Shown: one piece after another, positions 25,052 through 33,462 of the stretch
How positions within the stretch are numbered: the stretch's first letter is position 1
Layout: each line of letters opens with the position of its first letter
DNA from: Herbaspirillum frisingense
GTDB lineage: Bacteria > Pseudomonadota > Gammaproteobacteria > Burkholderiales > Burkholderiaceae_D
Length of the DNA: 61,493 nt
Reading direction: 5' to 3'
Assembly: GCA_009914615.1 (NCBI GenBank)
Contig: WNDX01000007.1
Coordinates: forward strand, 1 to 61,493
Notes under the pieces: model-generated
The model's input: only the letters and a program-made list of their open reading frames with translations
The model's database searches: none
What the model was told of the DNA's origin: nothing
Translations under genes and position numbers: made by a program

Positions 25052-26692
25052 ATGAAGGTCTTTGGAAACATGCGCATCGGCAGCCGTCTGGCGGTCGGTT
25101 TCGCGGTGGTGCTGGCGCTGTCCATCCTGATCATGGCGATCGGCGTATGGCGCCTGCAGATGGTGTCGGACGTGACGCATGACATGGTCAGCCAGTCGGT
25201 GCGCAAGGAGCGTCTGATCTCGGCCTGGTACGGCAACCTGCGCGCGGCCATCCTGCGCACGGTGGCGATGTCGCGCAGCACCGATCTCACGCTGAACAAT
25301 TATTTCCTCAACGAGGAACTGGCCTCGGGCAAGGAGAGCGCGGAGCTGCAGAAGGAGCTGTCGCAGATGTTCGACGCCGAGGCCGAGAAGGCGCTGTATG
25401 CGGAGATCCTGGGCTATCAGAAGGATTACAAGAGCGTCTATCTGAAGATGATGGATCTCAAATCCACCGGCGACCAGGACGGCGCCAACAGCGTGCTGAT
25501 CCAGGAATTCATGCCGCTGTCCAAGAAGTACCAGAACACCATGCAAAAGCTGCAGAAGGCCGAGCAGGCGGAGATCGATGACGCGTCCTCCAATATCGAA
25601 CAACTGGCCCGCCAAAGCCGCATCCTGTTGCTGGTGCTGGAAGCCGCGGCGCTGGTGTTCGGCGTGCTGTGCGCCTGGCTGCTCACGCGCGGCATCGTGC
25701 GTCCGCTGAAGCAGGCCGTGGCGTTGTCGCGACGCGTGGCCGAGGGCGACCTGACGGCGCAGATCCACACCAGTTCGCGCGACGAGGTGGGGCAACTGCT
25801 CAATGCCTTGCAAGACATGAACGCCCGCTTGCGCGACATCGTCACGCGCGTGCGCCACGGTACCGATGCCATCGCCACCGCTTCGGGCGAGATTGCCGAA
25901 GGCAACCAGGATCTGTCGGCGCGCACAGAGCAGCAGGCCGGCGCGCTGGAAGAGACGGCGTCGGCGATGGAAGAATTGATTTCCACCGTGCGCACCAATG
26001 CCGACAACGCCCACGAAGCGAGCCGCCTGGCGGCGTCCGCCTCGGGCATAGCCAGCGAGGGCGGGGCGGTGGTGGGCCGGGTGGTGGAGACGATGGACGA
26101 GATCAATGGTTCGTCGCGCAAGATCGTGGACATCATCAGCGTGATCGACGGCATCGCCTTCCAGACCAATATCCTGGCTTTGAACGCGGCCGTGGAGGCG
26201 GCGCGCGCCGGCGAACAGGGGCGCGGGTTTGCGGTGGTGGCCTCCGAAGTGCGCTCGCTGGCGCAGCGCTCGGCGGCCGCGGCCAAGGAGATCAAGCAGC
26301 TCATCGATGATTCGGTGCAGAAGGTCAATGCCGGCAGCGCGCTGGTGGAACAGGCCGGCGCCACCATGACCCGCGTCGTCGAGAGCGTGCAGCACGTCAA
26401 TGCCATCGTCAACGAGATCAGCGTGGCCAGCGCCGAGCAGACCGAAGGCATCCAGCAGGTCAACGATGCGATCGCGCAGCTCGACGACGTGACCCAGCAG
26501 AACGCGGCGCTGGTGGAAGAAGCCGCCGCGGCGGCCGCGTCCATGCGCGGCCAAGCGGGCAACCTGACCCAGTTGGTCAGCGTGTTCCATGTGGAAGGCA
26601 GCGGTGGCGAGCCGGGGCCGGAAGCGGAAAGCCCGCCCGGCCGCGGCCGCCTGCCGCTGTTCTCCCGCCGACGCGCGCTGGCGCAGGCCTGA
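25052..26692 (+). CDS. Methyl-accepting chemotaxis protein
   Basis: The 546-residue protein starts at ATG 25052 behind AAGGGGAGCAAC. The topology is classical: TM1 at about residues 12-32, a periplasmic four-helix-bundle sensor at about 33-190 and TM2 at about 191-213. HAMP lies at about 214-268 and the cytoplasmic signalling coiled coil at about 285-520. The conserved hairpin tip is IAFQTNILALNAAVEAARAGEQGRGFAVVASEVRSLAQRSA. The C-terminus lacks an obvious NWETF pentapeptide for CheR. It lies between two paralogous orphan solute-binding protein genes, suggesting that it may read ligand-loaded binding proteins; this is inferred from position only. A terminator follows at 26744-26767. Confidence 0.93.
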   Translation: MKVFGNMRIGSRLAVGFAVVLALSILIMAIGVWRLQMVSDVTHDMVSQSVRKERLISAWYGNLRAAILRTVAMSRSTDLTLNNYFLNEELASGKESAELQKELSQMFDAEAEKALYAEILGYQKDYKSVYLKMMDLKSTGDQDGANSVLIQEFMPLSKKYQNTMQKLQKAEQAEIDDASSNIEQLARQSRILLLVLEAAALVFGVLCAWLLTRGIVRPLKQAVALSRRVAEGDLTAQIHTSSRDEVGQLLNALQDMNARLRDIVTRVRHGTDAIATASGEIAEGNQDLSARTEQQAGALEETASAMEELISTVRTNADNAHEASRLAASASGIASEGGAVVGRVVETMDEINGSSRKIVDIISVIDGIAFQTNILALNAAVEAARAGEQGRGFAVVASEVRSLAQRSAAAAKEIKQLIDDSVQKVNAGSALVEQAGATMTRVVESVQHVNAIVNEISVASAEQTEGIQQVNDAIAQLDDVTQQNAALVEEAAAAAASMRGQAGNLTQLVSVFHVEGSGGEPGPEAESPPGRGRLPLFSRRRALAQA

Positions 26693-26743
26693 GGCCGGCA
26701 CCGTCGGCGCCCCCGGTGCAGGCGCATCGGCGGCAAGAAGAAA

Positions 26744-26767
26744 GAGGGTGTCAGCCCTCCTTTTTTT
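26744..26767 (+). terminator. Rho-independent terminator of the chemoreceptor gene
   Basis: Stem GAGGG (26744-26748) and CCCTC (26755-26759) with a 6-base loop, then seven T from 26761 to 26767, located 52 bases after the chemoreceptor stop. Confidence 0.8.
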
Positions 26768-27030
26768 GCGTCCGCATTCCTGCCTTCAGCGACCGCTGAG
26801 CAACCGTTTCCGGCTGCGATGCAGGTGGCGGGCGCGGGTGCATGGCCTCATCCATGCGGCGTTCTGCGTGGAGCCCAATCGCGCGCTGACGGTGGGGTGG
26901 CGGCCGGCGACGTCACTTCGCTGGAGATGCTGGCGTTCGGCGGACGCACCGTGTATTCGGCCCGGCAACCGATGGACCGAGCAGGAACAGGTGCAGGGCA
27001 GGCGTTACGCCATGCGCGCGCCAAAGAAAA
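26768..27030. other. Intergenic stretch between two terminators
   Basis: About 260 bases with high GC and no start with a ribosome-binding site. Some frames look faintly protein-like (for example SLEMLAFGGRTVYSA near 26920-26965), so it may hold a decayed gene remnant, but I cannot assign it. Confidence 0.35.
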
Positions 27031-27056
27031 ACGGCGGACAAGTCCGCCGTTTTTTT
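27031..27056. terminator. Bidirectional rho-independent terminator
   Basis: The near-perfect stem ACGGCGGA / TCCGCCGT (27031-27050, loop CAAG) is followed by seven T to 27056 and preceded by an A-run on the other side. It serves the minus-strand gene ending at 27085 and could also stop plus-strand readthrough. Confidence 0.85.
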
Positions 27057-27084
27057 CATGCCTGTCGCGGCAAGAGGAGGGAGA

Positions 27085-27883
27085 TCACTGGAAGGTGGTC
27101 GCCATCTTCTGCGGCAGCGGCACGTTGAGCCACTTCTTGACGATGGCGTTGATCTCGCCGCTCTTCTTGGCGGCGGTGATCACGTCGTTGACCTTGGCCA
27201 GCAGGGCGGGTTCGCCCTTGTTGAGGCCGACGCTGCAGCTCGACTCGTTGATGATGTACTTCAGCACCGGCTTGTTGTCCGGCGCCTTCTCGCCCAGCGC
27301 GTAGGCGACGAAGTCGCCGGTGCCCACCAGTTGCACCTGCCCCGAGACGTAGGCCGAGATCATGGCGTTGTTGTCCTCATAGCGCTTGATGGTGGTACTC
27401 TTGGGCGCGGTGTCAGTCAGTTGGATGTCCTGGAAGGTGCCGCGGGCCACGCCCACGGTTTTGCCGGCCAGGTCGGCGGCGCTGGCGACCTTGACGCTGG
27501 CCACGCCGAACACGCTGTTTGTTGTACGGCGCATAGGCTTGCGAGAAATCGATCACCTTTTCGCGCTCGGCGTTCTTGCCCAGCGTGGAGATCACCAGGT
27601 CAGCCTTGTGCGTCTGCAGGTAGGCGATGCGGTTGGCGCTGGCCACCGGCACCAGTTGCACCTTCACGCCCATCTTCTGCGCGATCAGCTTGGCCACGTC
27701 GATGTCCAGGCCTTGCAGTTGCAGGTCGGAGTTGACCGAACCGAACGGCGCGAAATCCTGCGGTACGGCGATTTTCAGCACGCCGCTTTTCTGAATGTCG
27801 GCCAGCGCATCGGCATGAGCATTGGCGGCGACGATCGCCAGCAGGCCGAAGGAAGCGGCCAGCACCGGTTTTGCAAACTTCAT
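27085..27883 (-). pseudogene. Amino-acid ABC transporter substrate-binding protein, frameshifted paralogue
   Basis: Read from the ATG at 27881-27883 the protein starts MKFAKPVLAASFGLLAIVAA, with a signal peptide cut after HADA-like residues, and follows the family-3 binding-protein pattern (GVLKIAVPQDFAPFGSVN, STLGKNAEREKVIDFSQAYAPYN). It then leaves frame. The rest continues in another frame as NSVFGVASVKV up to PQKMATTFQ. The intact paralogue at 24047-24844 has YAPYNNSVFGVA at this point. Comparison shows one extra A in the coding strand (T-run 27518-27520 on the plus strand). Removing it gives 265 residues, exactly the length of the paralogue. The gene follows the M14 deacylase by 172 bases on the same strand. 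It is either a very recent pseudogene or carries a sequencing error. Confidence 0.82.
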
Positions 27884-28055
27884 AATTACCCCTTGAAAGT
27901 AAGTGATTTCGCGGCGCCGGCCCCAGGTCCGTGCGCCGCCCATTCCTGCGGATGGCGGCAGGGATGCGGCCTGCCCATCCGCACCGCGGCTGTCGCATGC
28001 CGCCGCGGAGTTGCGGCGTCTGGTGCGCCGCAGGCGAGAGATGGTCTCTCTTCTG

Positions 28056-29039
28056 TTATCGCGCGATTTCTTTGCCCAGCCGGACCACGGTGACGCCCGG
28101 GCCGATGTGCCGCAAGGAGGGCATGACCAGCGTGCAGTCGTCGTAAGGCGTGGTGATCTCGCGCCCACTTTCATTTGCAATGACCGTGCCAGCCTTGGCG
28201 ATGACTTCCATGCCGCGATAGTCGTCGCTGAATTCCAGTTCCAGGCTTTGTGCCACGACCGGTTCGGTGACGCCGATGAAACGCTGCCTGGGCAGTTCGC
28301 CGTCCTGCATCAGTTCGGCCACGTCCGCGCGCGCCACCACACCGGTGACGACCAAAAAGCGCGCCGCCACGTCCTGCGCCACGCGCTCGCTGACGGCGGA
28401 AAAGTGCTGGCCGCATTCGACCAGCAGGGCATTCTTCGGACTGTCGGGATCGCCGAAGCCGGCGTAGTCGCGCATGCGCACGCCGTTGGGATGGCCCTTG
28501 TCCACCACCACGTGCTGCGGCGTGCCGAGCCGGGCGGCGAAGTCCATGCCCTTGTCCAGCGGGCCGCTGACGATCAGCGGTGGCGCCGCTTCGTGCATGG
28601 AGTGCAGGTCCAGCATGAAATCGACGGTGTCGATCACCGGGCGCAGTTCGCGCGCGCGGCGCAGTTCGGAAGAATCCTCGGCGCCGTCCAGCCGGCCGGT
28701 GCTCCAGACGCGGTTCATGTCTTCATCGATGTAGCGCGAGGCGTCCGCGTCTTCGGGCTTGAAGCGGCGATAGGCTTCGACGTTGCCGAAGCCCAGCGTG
28801 ACGCGTCCCTTGACCGGATGCAGGCCCTGCCGCAGCAGGCGATCGACGGCGATGGCGCCGCTCACTTCGTTGCCGTGCATGAGGGCCAGGATCATGACGT
28901 GCGGGCCGTCGATGTGGCTGTCGAAGGTATGGACGTAATCGACGCCGGTATTGCCGAAGCGCCAGCGGTCGATATCGGGGAATTCAACTTCTACGGGGTA
29001 GTGCGGCAGCGCTGCGCGGATCTGCTCCAGGGTCTTCAT
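28056..29039 (-). CDS. M14-type deacylase (succinylglutamate desuccinylase/aspartoacylase family)
   Basis: The 327-residue zinc enzyme has the three zinc ligands of the family: His55 and Glu58 in MHGNEVSG and His146 in LDLHSMHE. The substrate-pocket motif DMNRVW lies at about 107-112. A C-terminal beta domain follows (about 235-327, with KAGTVIANESGREITTPYDD). Family members remove acyl groups from N-acyl amino acids such as N-acetylaspartate or N-succinylglutamate. No other arginine-degradation gene is nearby, so AstE is not a safe name. It probably forms a transcript with the downstream binding-protein gene at 27085-27883. The arrangement echoes the M20 enzyme plus binding protein at 22706-24844. 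Confidence 0.85.
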   Translation of the reverse strand: MKTLEQIRAALPHYPVEVEFPDIDRWRFGNTGVDYVHTFDSHIDGPHVMILALMHGNEVSGAIAVDRLLRQGLHPVKGRVTLGFGNVEAYRRFKPEDADASRYIDEDMNRVWSTGRLDGAEDSSELRRARELRPVIDTVDFMLDLHSMHEAAPPLIVSGPLDKGMDFAARLGTPQHVVVDKGHPNGVRMRDYAGFGDPDSPKNALLVECGQHFSAVSERVAQDVAARFLVVTGVVARADVAELMQDGELPRQRFIGVTEPVVAQSLELEFSDDYRGMEVIAKAGTVIANESGREITTPYDDCTLVMPSLRHIGPGVTVVRLGKEIAR

Positions 29040-29242
29040 GCATGCTTTCGTTGTGACGTTCGCGGACGAGTATAGGCAGGCGCATGGGGTATCCCGTGCC
29101 GATTCGGCACAGGCTTGTGCCGTTTGGATTCAGTGCAAAAAACGGTGTCTGTTCGCGGGGCATGCAGGCGCGAACTTGGGGCGTGTTCTCACCAATAGCG
29201 TGCCTGCTCGCAATCGGATCCCGCAGGGCGGGAATGCGTTTT

Positions 29243-30145
29243 TTACTGGGCTTCCCGGGTCGCAGCGTATTCCCAGATCGCATTGACCAGGGCATTGCTG
29301 CTGCCGCGCACGCGGTACAGCGATACGTCGAAACGGATGCGCAGGTTGTGTTCGCCCACGATCAGCAGCCGGCCTTCGGCGATGTCCTTGTGCACCAGGC
29401 GCTGCGGCAGCCAGGCCACGCCGGTGCCGCGAACGGCCATCTCCTGGATCGATTCATAGGAGTCGGCCTGATAGACCATCTTCAGCGCCGGCTTCTGCTC
29501 CAGTTCGGCCAGGTGCTTGGCCAGCACGCCGCGCAGCGTCAGCGTCTGCGAGAAGGCCAGCCAGGGCACGGCGCCGCTCTTGCCGTCGAGGCGGTAGAGC
29601 GGCTTGCCGCGCTTGTCGGGCGCGGACACCGGCAGCAGCAGTTCATGCGCGACGGTCAGCGATTCATAGCGCTGGGGATCGATCAGCATGCGCGTGGCGG
29701 GACTGGAATAGATCAGCAGGATATCGGCTTCGCCGCCGGCCAGTTTCATGATCACGTCCTGCGCGCCGCCGGTGGCGATGGAGACCGGGAAATTGCCGCA
29801 ATGCTGCCGGATGCTCTCGTACCAGTCGGGGAAGAAGGTCTGCGACAGCGTGCGGCCGGTGGCCAGGCGCAGCACGTTCTCGGTCTCGGTGGGGGATTCC
29901 TGCAACTGGGCGCGGGCGGCGTAGAGCACGTCCACCGAATTGTGCGCCGCATCCAGGAACAGCTTGCCGGCGCGGGTGAGCGTCACGGGCTGGGTGCGCG
30001 TGACCAGTTCGGCGCCCACCCACTGCTCCAGCGCCTTGATGCGGCGGCCGAAGGCGGGATGCGTGACGAAGCGGTTTTCGGCCGCGCGCGAGAAGCTGCG
30101 CGTGCGCGCCAGTTCGATGAAGTCTTCCAGCCAGACGAGATGCAC
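29243..30145 (-). CDS. LysR-family transcriptional regulator
   Basis: Start GTG at 30143-30145 is chosen because AAAGGAAC lies nine bases upstream and the protein then begins with the usual LysR helix (HLVWLEDFIELARTRSFSRAAE). The open frame extends 59 codons further without sense. This gives 300 residues with the HTH at about 1-60 (NRFVTHPAFGRRIKALEQWVGAELVTR) and an effector domain from about 90. The HTH replaces the common Q-S/P-A-x-S by THPAFGRRIK, a variant seen in a HypT/YjiE-like subgroup, though I cannot place it firmly. It lies 203 bases upstream of the deacylase gene on the same strand and may regulate that operon. Confidence 0.86.
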   Translation of the reverse strand: MHLVWLEDFIELARTRSFSRAAENRFVTHPAFGRRIKALEQWVGAELVTRTQPVTLTRAGKLFLDAAHNSVDVLYAARAQLQESPTETENVLRLATGRTLSQTFFPDWYESIRQHCGNFPVSIATGGAQDVIMKLAGGEADILLIYSSPATRMLIDPQRYESLTVAHELLLPVSAPDKRGKPLYRLDGKSGAVPWLAFSQTLTLRGVLAKHLAELEQKPALKMVYQADSYESIQEMAVRGTGVAWLPQRLVHKDIAEGRLLIVGEHNLRIRFDVSLYRVRGSSNALVNAIWEYAATREAQ

Positions 30146-30310
30146 TTGCGGTTCCTTTGCGTGAAGCGCGCACGGCGCGCGGTGGCGATCGGTATGGAAG
30201 GAACAAGTCCTGTTCCCACGCACGGGAAGATGGCCTGCATGGTGCGCGATTGTAGCGCCAAACCGCCGCCGGGCGCAGCGGCGCGACTGAATGGAGAGGA
30301 ACCATGGACG

Positions 30311-30338
30311 AAAAAAAGCCACGGATCGCTCCGTGGCT
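30311..30338 (-). terminator. Rho-independent terminator of metNIQ
   Basis: Perfect 9-base arms AGCCACGGA (30317-30325) and TCCGTGGCT (30330-30338) with a 4-base loop. Seven A at 30311-30317 read as a T-run on the minus strand, 87 bases after the metQ stop. Confidence 0.85.
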
Positions 30339-30424
30339 CGCAGTGAAATGCACCGACTGGGCGCTTTGCGCGCTTCTGCGGCGCCGTGGGGTTGGACGGG
30401 CCGGCGGCGCTACAGGGAGGCGGC

Positions 30425-31216
30425 TCAGAAGGCCGGGACGACGGCGCCCTGGTATTTCTCTTCGATGAACTTCTTGACGTCAGGCGAGTTCAGCGCGGCG
30501 GCCAGCTTCTTGATGGCCGGGCTGTCCTTGTTGTCTTCGCGGGCCACCAGCAGGTTGGCATAGGGCGAGTTGGCGTCTTCGATGAACAGGGAATCCTTGA
30601 CCGGGTTCAGCTTGGCTTCCAGCGCGTAGTTGGTGTTGATCAGGGCGACATCGACCTGGTTGAGCACGCGCGGCAGCGTGGCGGCTTCCAGGGCGCGGAA
30701 CTTCAGCTTCTTCGGATTCTCGGTGATGTCCTTCTGGGTCGAGGAGATGTTGGAGGTGTCCTTCAGCTTGATCAGGCCGTTGCGGGCCAGCAGCAGCAGC
30801 GCGCGGCCGGAGTTGGACGGATCGTTGGGGATGGCGATGGTGGCGCCGTTGGGGATGTCGGCCAGCTTCTTGTACTTCTGCGAATAGGCGGCGAAGGGCT
30901 CCACGTGGACCTTGGCGACCGGTACTTCGATATCGTTCTTGTGGCTCTTCTTGAACTGCTCCAGGTAGGGCAGGTGCAGGAAGAAGTTGCCATCGACCTG
31001 CTTTTCGTTGGTCTGCGCGGCCGGCTGCACGTAGTCGGTGAAGACCTTGATCTGCAGGTCGATGCCTTCCTTGGCCAGGGCTGGCTTGATGTGTTCCAAG
31101 ATCTCGGCGTGCGGCACCGGGGTGGCGGCGATCACCAGCTTGTCGGCGGCATGCGCGCCCACGGAGAAGGCCAGCGCGGCGCCGGCGAAGAGGTGAGGGA
31201 TCAGTTTGCGGATCAT
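30425..31216 (-). CDS. metQ: Methionine ABC transporter substrate-binding protein MetQ (NlpA family)
   Basis: The 263-residue protein has a signal peptide ending SVGAHA before ADKLVIAATPVPHAEILE. There is no lipobox cysteine, so it is probably periplasmic rather than a lipoprotein. Family landmarks are present: DYVQPAAQTNEKQVDGNFFLHLPYL, IPNDPSNSGRALLLLARNGLIKL and the C-terminal FIEEKYQGAVVPAF. It binds D/L-methionine and delivers it to MetI. It is last in the metN-metI-metQ order, 90 bases after metI, and followed by a terminator. Confidence 0.92.
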   Translation of the reverse strand: MIRKLIPHLFAGAALAFSVGAHAADKLVIAATPVPHAEILEHIKPALAKEGIDLQIKVFTDYVQPAAQTNEKQVDGNFFLHLPYLEQFKKSHKNDIEVPVAKVHVEPFAAYSQKYKKLADIPNGATIAIPNDPSNSGRALLLLARNGLIKLKDTSNISSTQKDITENPKKLKFRALEAATLPRVLNQVDVALINTNYALEAKLNPVKDSLFIEDANSPYANLLVAREDNKDSPAIKKLAAALNSPDVKKFIEEKYQGAVVPAF

Positions 31217-31306
31217 GGTTTTTCTCCAGTCTTTTAATAAAAGTTGACGTTGTACGTCGGTTCTCTAACGCGTGGGCGCCTGCCTTGTCAGCCTGCACCC
31301 GGGGAT

Positions 31307-31978
31307 TTACTTGCGGGTAAAACGCAGCACCAGGCGATCGCCGAAGAACTGCAGCAACTGCACCAGCACCACCAGGATGGCGACGGTTACCACCATCACC
31401 TCGGTCTGGAAACGCTGATAACCGTAGCGGATGGCCAGGTCGCCCAGGCCGCCGCCGCCGATCACGCCCGACATGGCGGCATACGACATGAGCGTGATGG
31501 CGGTGATGGTGACCGCCGCCAGCAGGCCCGGCAGTGCCTCGGGCAGCAGGGCGCCGAAGATGATCTGGCGGCGCCGCGCGCCCATGGCGGTACAGGCCTC
31601 GATGACGCCGCGGTCGATTTCGCGCAGCACGCTTTCGGTCAGGCGCGCGAAGAAGGGCGCGGTGCCGATCACCAGCGGCGGGATCGCGCCGGTCACCCCC
31701 AGCGAGGTGCCCACCAGCCACAGCGTGAAAGGGATCAGCACGATCAGCAGGATCAGGAAAGGCACCGAGCGCAGCACGTTCACCAACAGCGACAGCACGA
31801 AGTAGAGGCCACGCTGCTCCAGCAGTTGGCGGCGATTGGTCAGGAACAGCAGGATGCCCAGCGGCAGGCCCAGCAGGATCGTGAAGAACAGCGAGCCGCC
31901 GGTCATGGCCAGGGTTTCCAGCGTGGCGTCCCACACTTCGCTCCAGTCGATCTGCGACAGGTCGATCAGCGCGCTCAT
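31307..31978 (-). CDS. metI: Methionine ABC transporter permease MetI
   Basis: The 223-residue inner-membrane permease has about five membrane segments. The EAA-type loop that contacts the ATPase reads EACTAMGARRRQIIFGALLPEALPGLL. LVNVLRSVPFLILLI and GVIGGGGLGDLAIRYGYQRF are typical of MetI. The start overlaps the end of metN by four bases, giving translational coupling. The family is well conserved and the operon order supports the name. Confidence 0.93.
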   Translation of the reverse strand: MSALIDLSQIDWSEVWDATLETLAMTGGSLFFTILLGLPLGILLFLTNRRQLLEQRGLYFVLSLLVNVLRSVPFLILLIVLIPFTLWLVGTSLGVTGAIPPLVIGTAPFFARLTESVLREIDRGVIEACTAMGARRRQIIFGALLPEALPGLLAAVTITAITLMSYAAMSGVIGGGGLGDLAIRYGYQRFQTEVMVVTVAILVVLVQLLQFFGDRLVLRFTRK

Positions 31979-32985
31979 GCCAGCACCTCATGATCGATGC
32001 CGGAATGGCGCAGGCGCTCCAGCACTTGCGCCACGGCTTCTTCGCCGCCGGAGAACTCCACCAGCAGTTGCCCGTAAGGCGTGTCCTTGATGCGCGACAC
32101 GGTGCCGCGCACGATGGTCGCCAACGCCGCGGTGGCCGCGGTCAGTTGCGACAGGATGGGTTGCGCGGCCACTTCGCCGGCATAGGTCAGGCGCACCAGC
32201 TTGCCGTCGGGGCGGCGTTCATAGCAGGCGTCGGCGGCTTCGTAGGCGTGGTTCTCGGCCAGCAGGGCGCGCGTCACCTCATGGCGCGGGCGCAGGAAGA
32301 TGTCCACCACGCGGCCTTGCTCGGCCACGGCGCCGGCGTCCAGCACGGCCACGCGGTCGCAGATGCTGCGGATGACTTCCATCTCATGCGTGATCAGCAC
32401 GATGGTCAGGCCCAGCTTGCGGTTGATTTCCAGCAGCAGGCGCAGGATGGATTGCGTGGTTTCGGGGTCGAGCGAGGAGGTGGCTTCGTCACACAGCAAC
32501 AGGCGCGGCGTGTTGGCCAGGGCGCGCGCGATGCCCACACGCTGCTTCTGGCCGCCGGACAGTTGCGACGGATATTGATCGCGATGGTCTTGCAGGCCGA
32601 CCAACTGCAGAAGCTCATCGACGCGCGCGGCGCGTTCTTCGCGGCGGTAGCGGCCGGTGATCTTCAGCGGCCAGTCGATGTTCTCGGTCACGGTCTTGGC
32701 GTTGAGCAGGTTGAAGTGCTGGAACACCATGCCGATGCGCTGGCGCAGGCCGAGCAGTGCTTCGTGGCCGAGCGTGGTGATGTCCTCGCCGTCGATCAGG
32801 ATGCGGCCGCTGTCAGGGCGTTCGAGGACGTTGAGCGTGCGGATCAGCGTGCTTTTGCCGGCGCCGGAGCGGCCGATGATGCCGAAGATTTCTCCTTGGG
32901 CGATCTCCAGGTTGATGTCGTTCAAGGCGATGATGTCGCGCTTGTTGGCCTGGTAGGTTTTGTGGAGTTGCTCGATGCGAATCAC
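31975..32985 (-). CDS. metN: Methionine ABC transporter ATP-binding protein MetN
   Basis: The 336-residue ATPase has Walker A GRSGAGKST, signature [15 protein letters not shown], Walker B LLLCDEATSSLD and the switch His in LITHEMEVI. The C-terminal extension at about 255-336 (GTVSRIKDTPYGQLLVEFSGG) is the NIL/ACT-like domain that senses methionine and inhibits transport in MetN proteins. The start is a GTG at 32983-32985, and no strong ribosome-binding site is visible. First gene of metNIQ. No SAM riboswitch or MetJ box is apparent upstream. Confidence 0.93.
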   Translation of the reverse strand: MIRIEQLHKTYQANKRDIIALNDINLEIAQGEIFGIIGRSGAGKSTLIRTLNVLERPDSGRILIDGEDITTLGHEALLGLRQRIGMVFQHFNLLNAKTVTENIDWPLKITGRYRREERAARVDELLQLVGLQDHRDQYPSQLSGGQKQRVGIARALANTPRLLLCDEATSSLDPETTQSILRLLLEINRKLGLTIVLITHEMEVIRSICDRVAVLDAGAVAEQGRVVDIFLRPRHEVTRALLAENHAYEAADACYERRPDGKLVRLTYAGEVAAQPILSQLTAATAALATIVRGTVSRIKDTPYGQLLVEFSGGEEAVAQVLERLRHSGIDHEVLA

Positions 32986-33462
32986 GTTGATTAGTTCTTA
33001 TAGGTTGGGGCTAGTCTAACTTTTGGTTATTTCTGGGGGAAGTTAATAATAGTTTTTTGCTTATGAGGAAAAACGATTAAGGAGTACGGTTTTTTGTGGT
33101 GTGAATGAATTTGTGGGGTGGGCTGAGGGATGAATAACGTGGAGAAGCGCAGCAGCGGCGTGCTGGCTGAAGGGGGGGCTGCGTTGCCTATGTCGTCCGG
33201 AGGAGGTCGGGTCAGGCTTTTGCCTGCTGCCCGTGCGGCGCAGCAAACGGCGCTGGGTCCTGACCTTGGTCAGGACGATGCGTCGCGGGATAAATGATTC
33301 GAAGAAAAACTAAACCAGCTAGGCGGGCAACCACCACAAGACCGACTGCGGCTGTCTCTCTCCGTCGTCCCGGCGCAGGCCGGGATCCGGTGGCGTTCAG
33401 CGTTTCACCGAACGTGTTGATGCCATCACAAAACGAATAGAGACGAGAGACAGCAGCCGCCC
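32986..33462. other. Intergenic region between metN and the cysteine desulfurase gene
   Basis: About 480 bases with no convincing gene. The first 120 bases are AT-richer (runs of T at 33052-33058 and 33087-33095) and should hold the metN promoter on the minus strand. The part from 33250 carries dispersed inverted repeats, listed separately. Confidence 0.5.
33254..33401. repeat. Dispersed intergenic repeat, two units in opposite orientation
   Basis: One unit at about 33254-33281 contains GGTCCTGACC and GGTCAGGAC as a stem. The second at about 33361-33401 reads CGTCGTCCCGGCGCAGGCCG, then GGATCCGGTGGCGTTCAGCG. The same two unit types, again paired head to head, occur at 47439-47530. This is a REP-like dispersed repeat of the kind common between genes in this group. 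Confidence 0.65.

Noticed and set aside
26589-27304. Plus-strand frames after the chemoreceptor
   Set aside because: They run through two terminators and over the antisense of the binding-protein pseudogene. Some protein-like character at 26920-26965 was noted but not enough to call a gene.
29243-30322. Longer start at 30322 for the LysR gene
   Set aside because: The first 59 codons are Arg/His-rich without homology, and a GTG with a good ribosome-binding site begins exactly at the LysR HTH.
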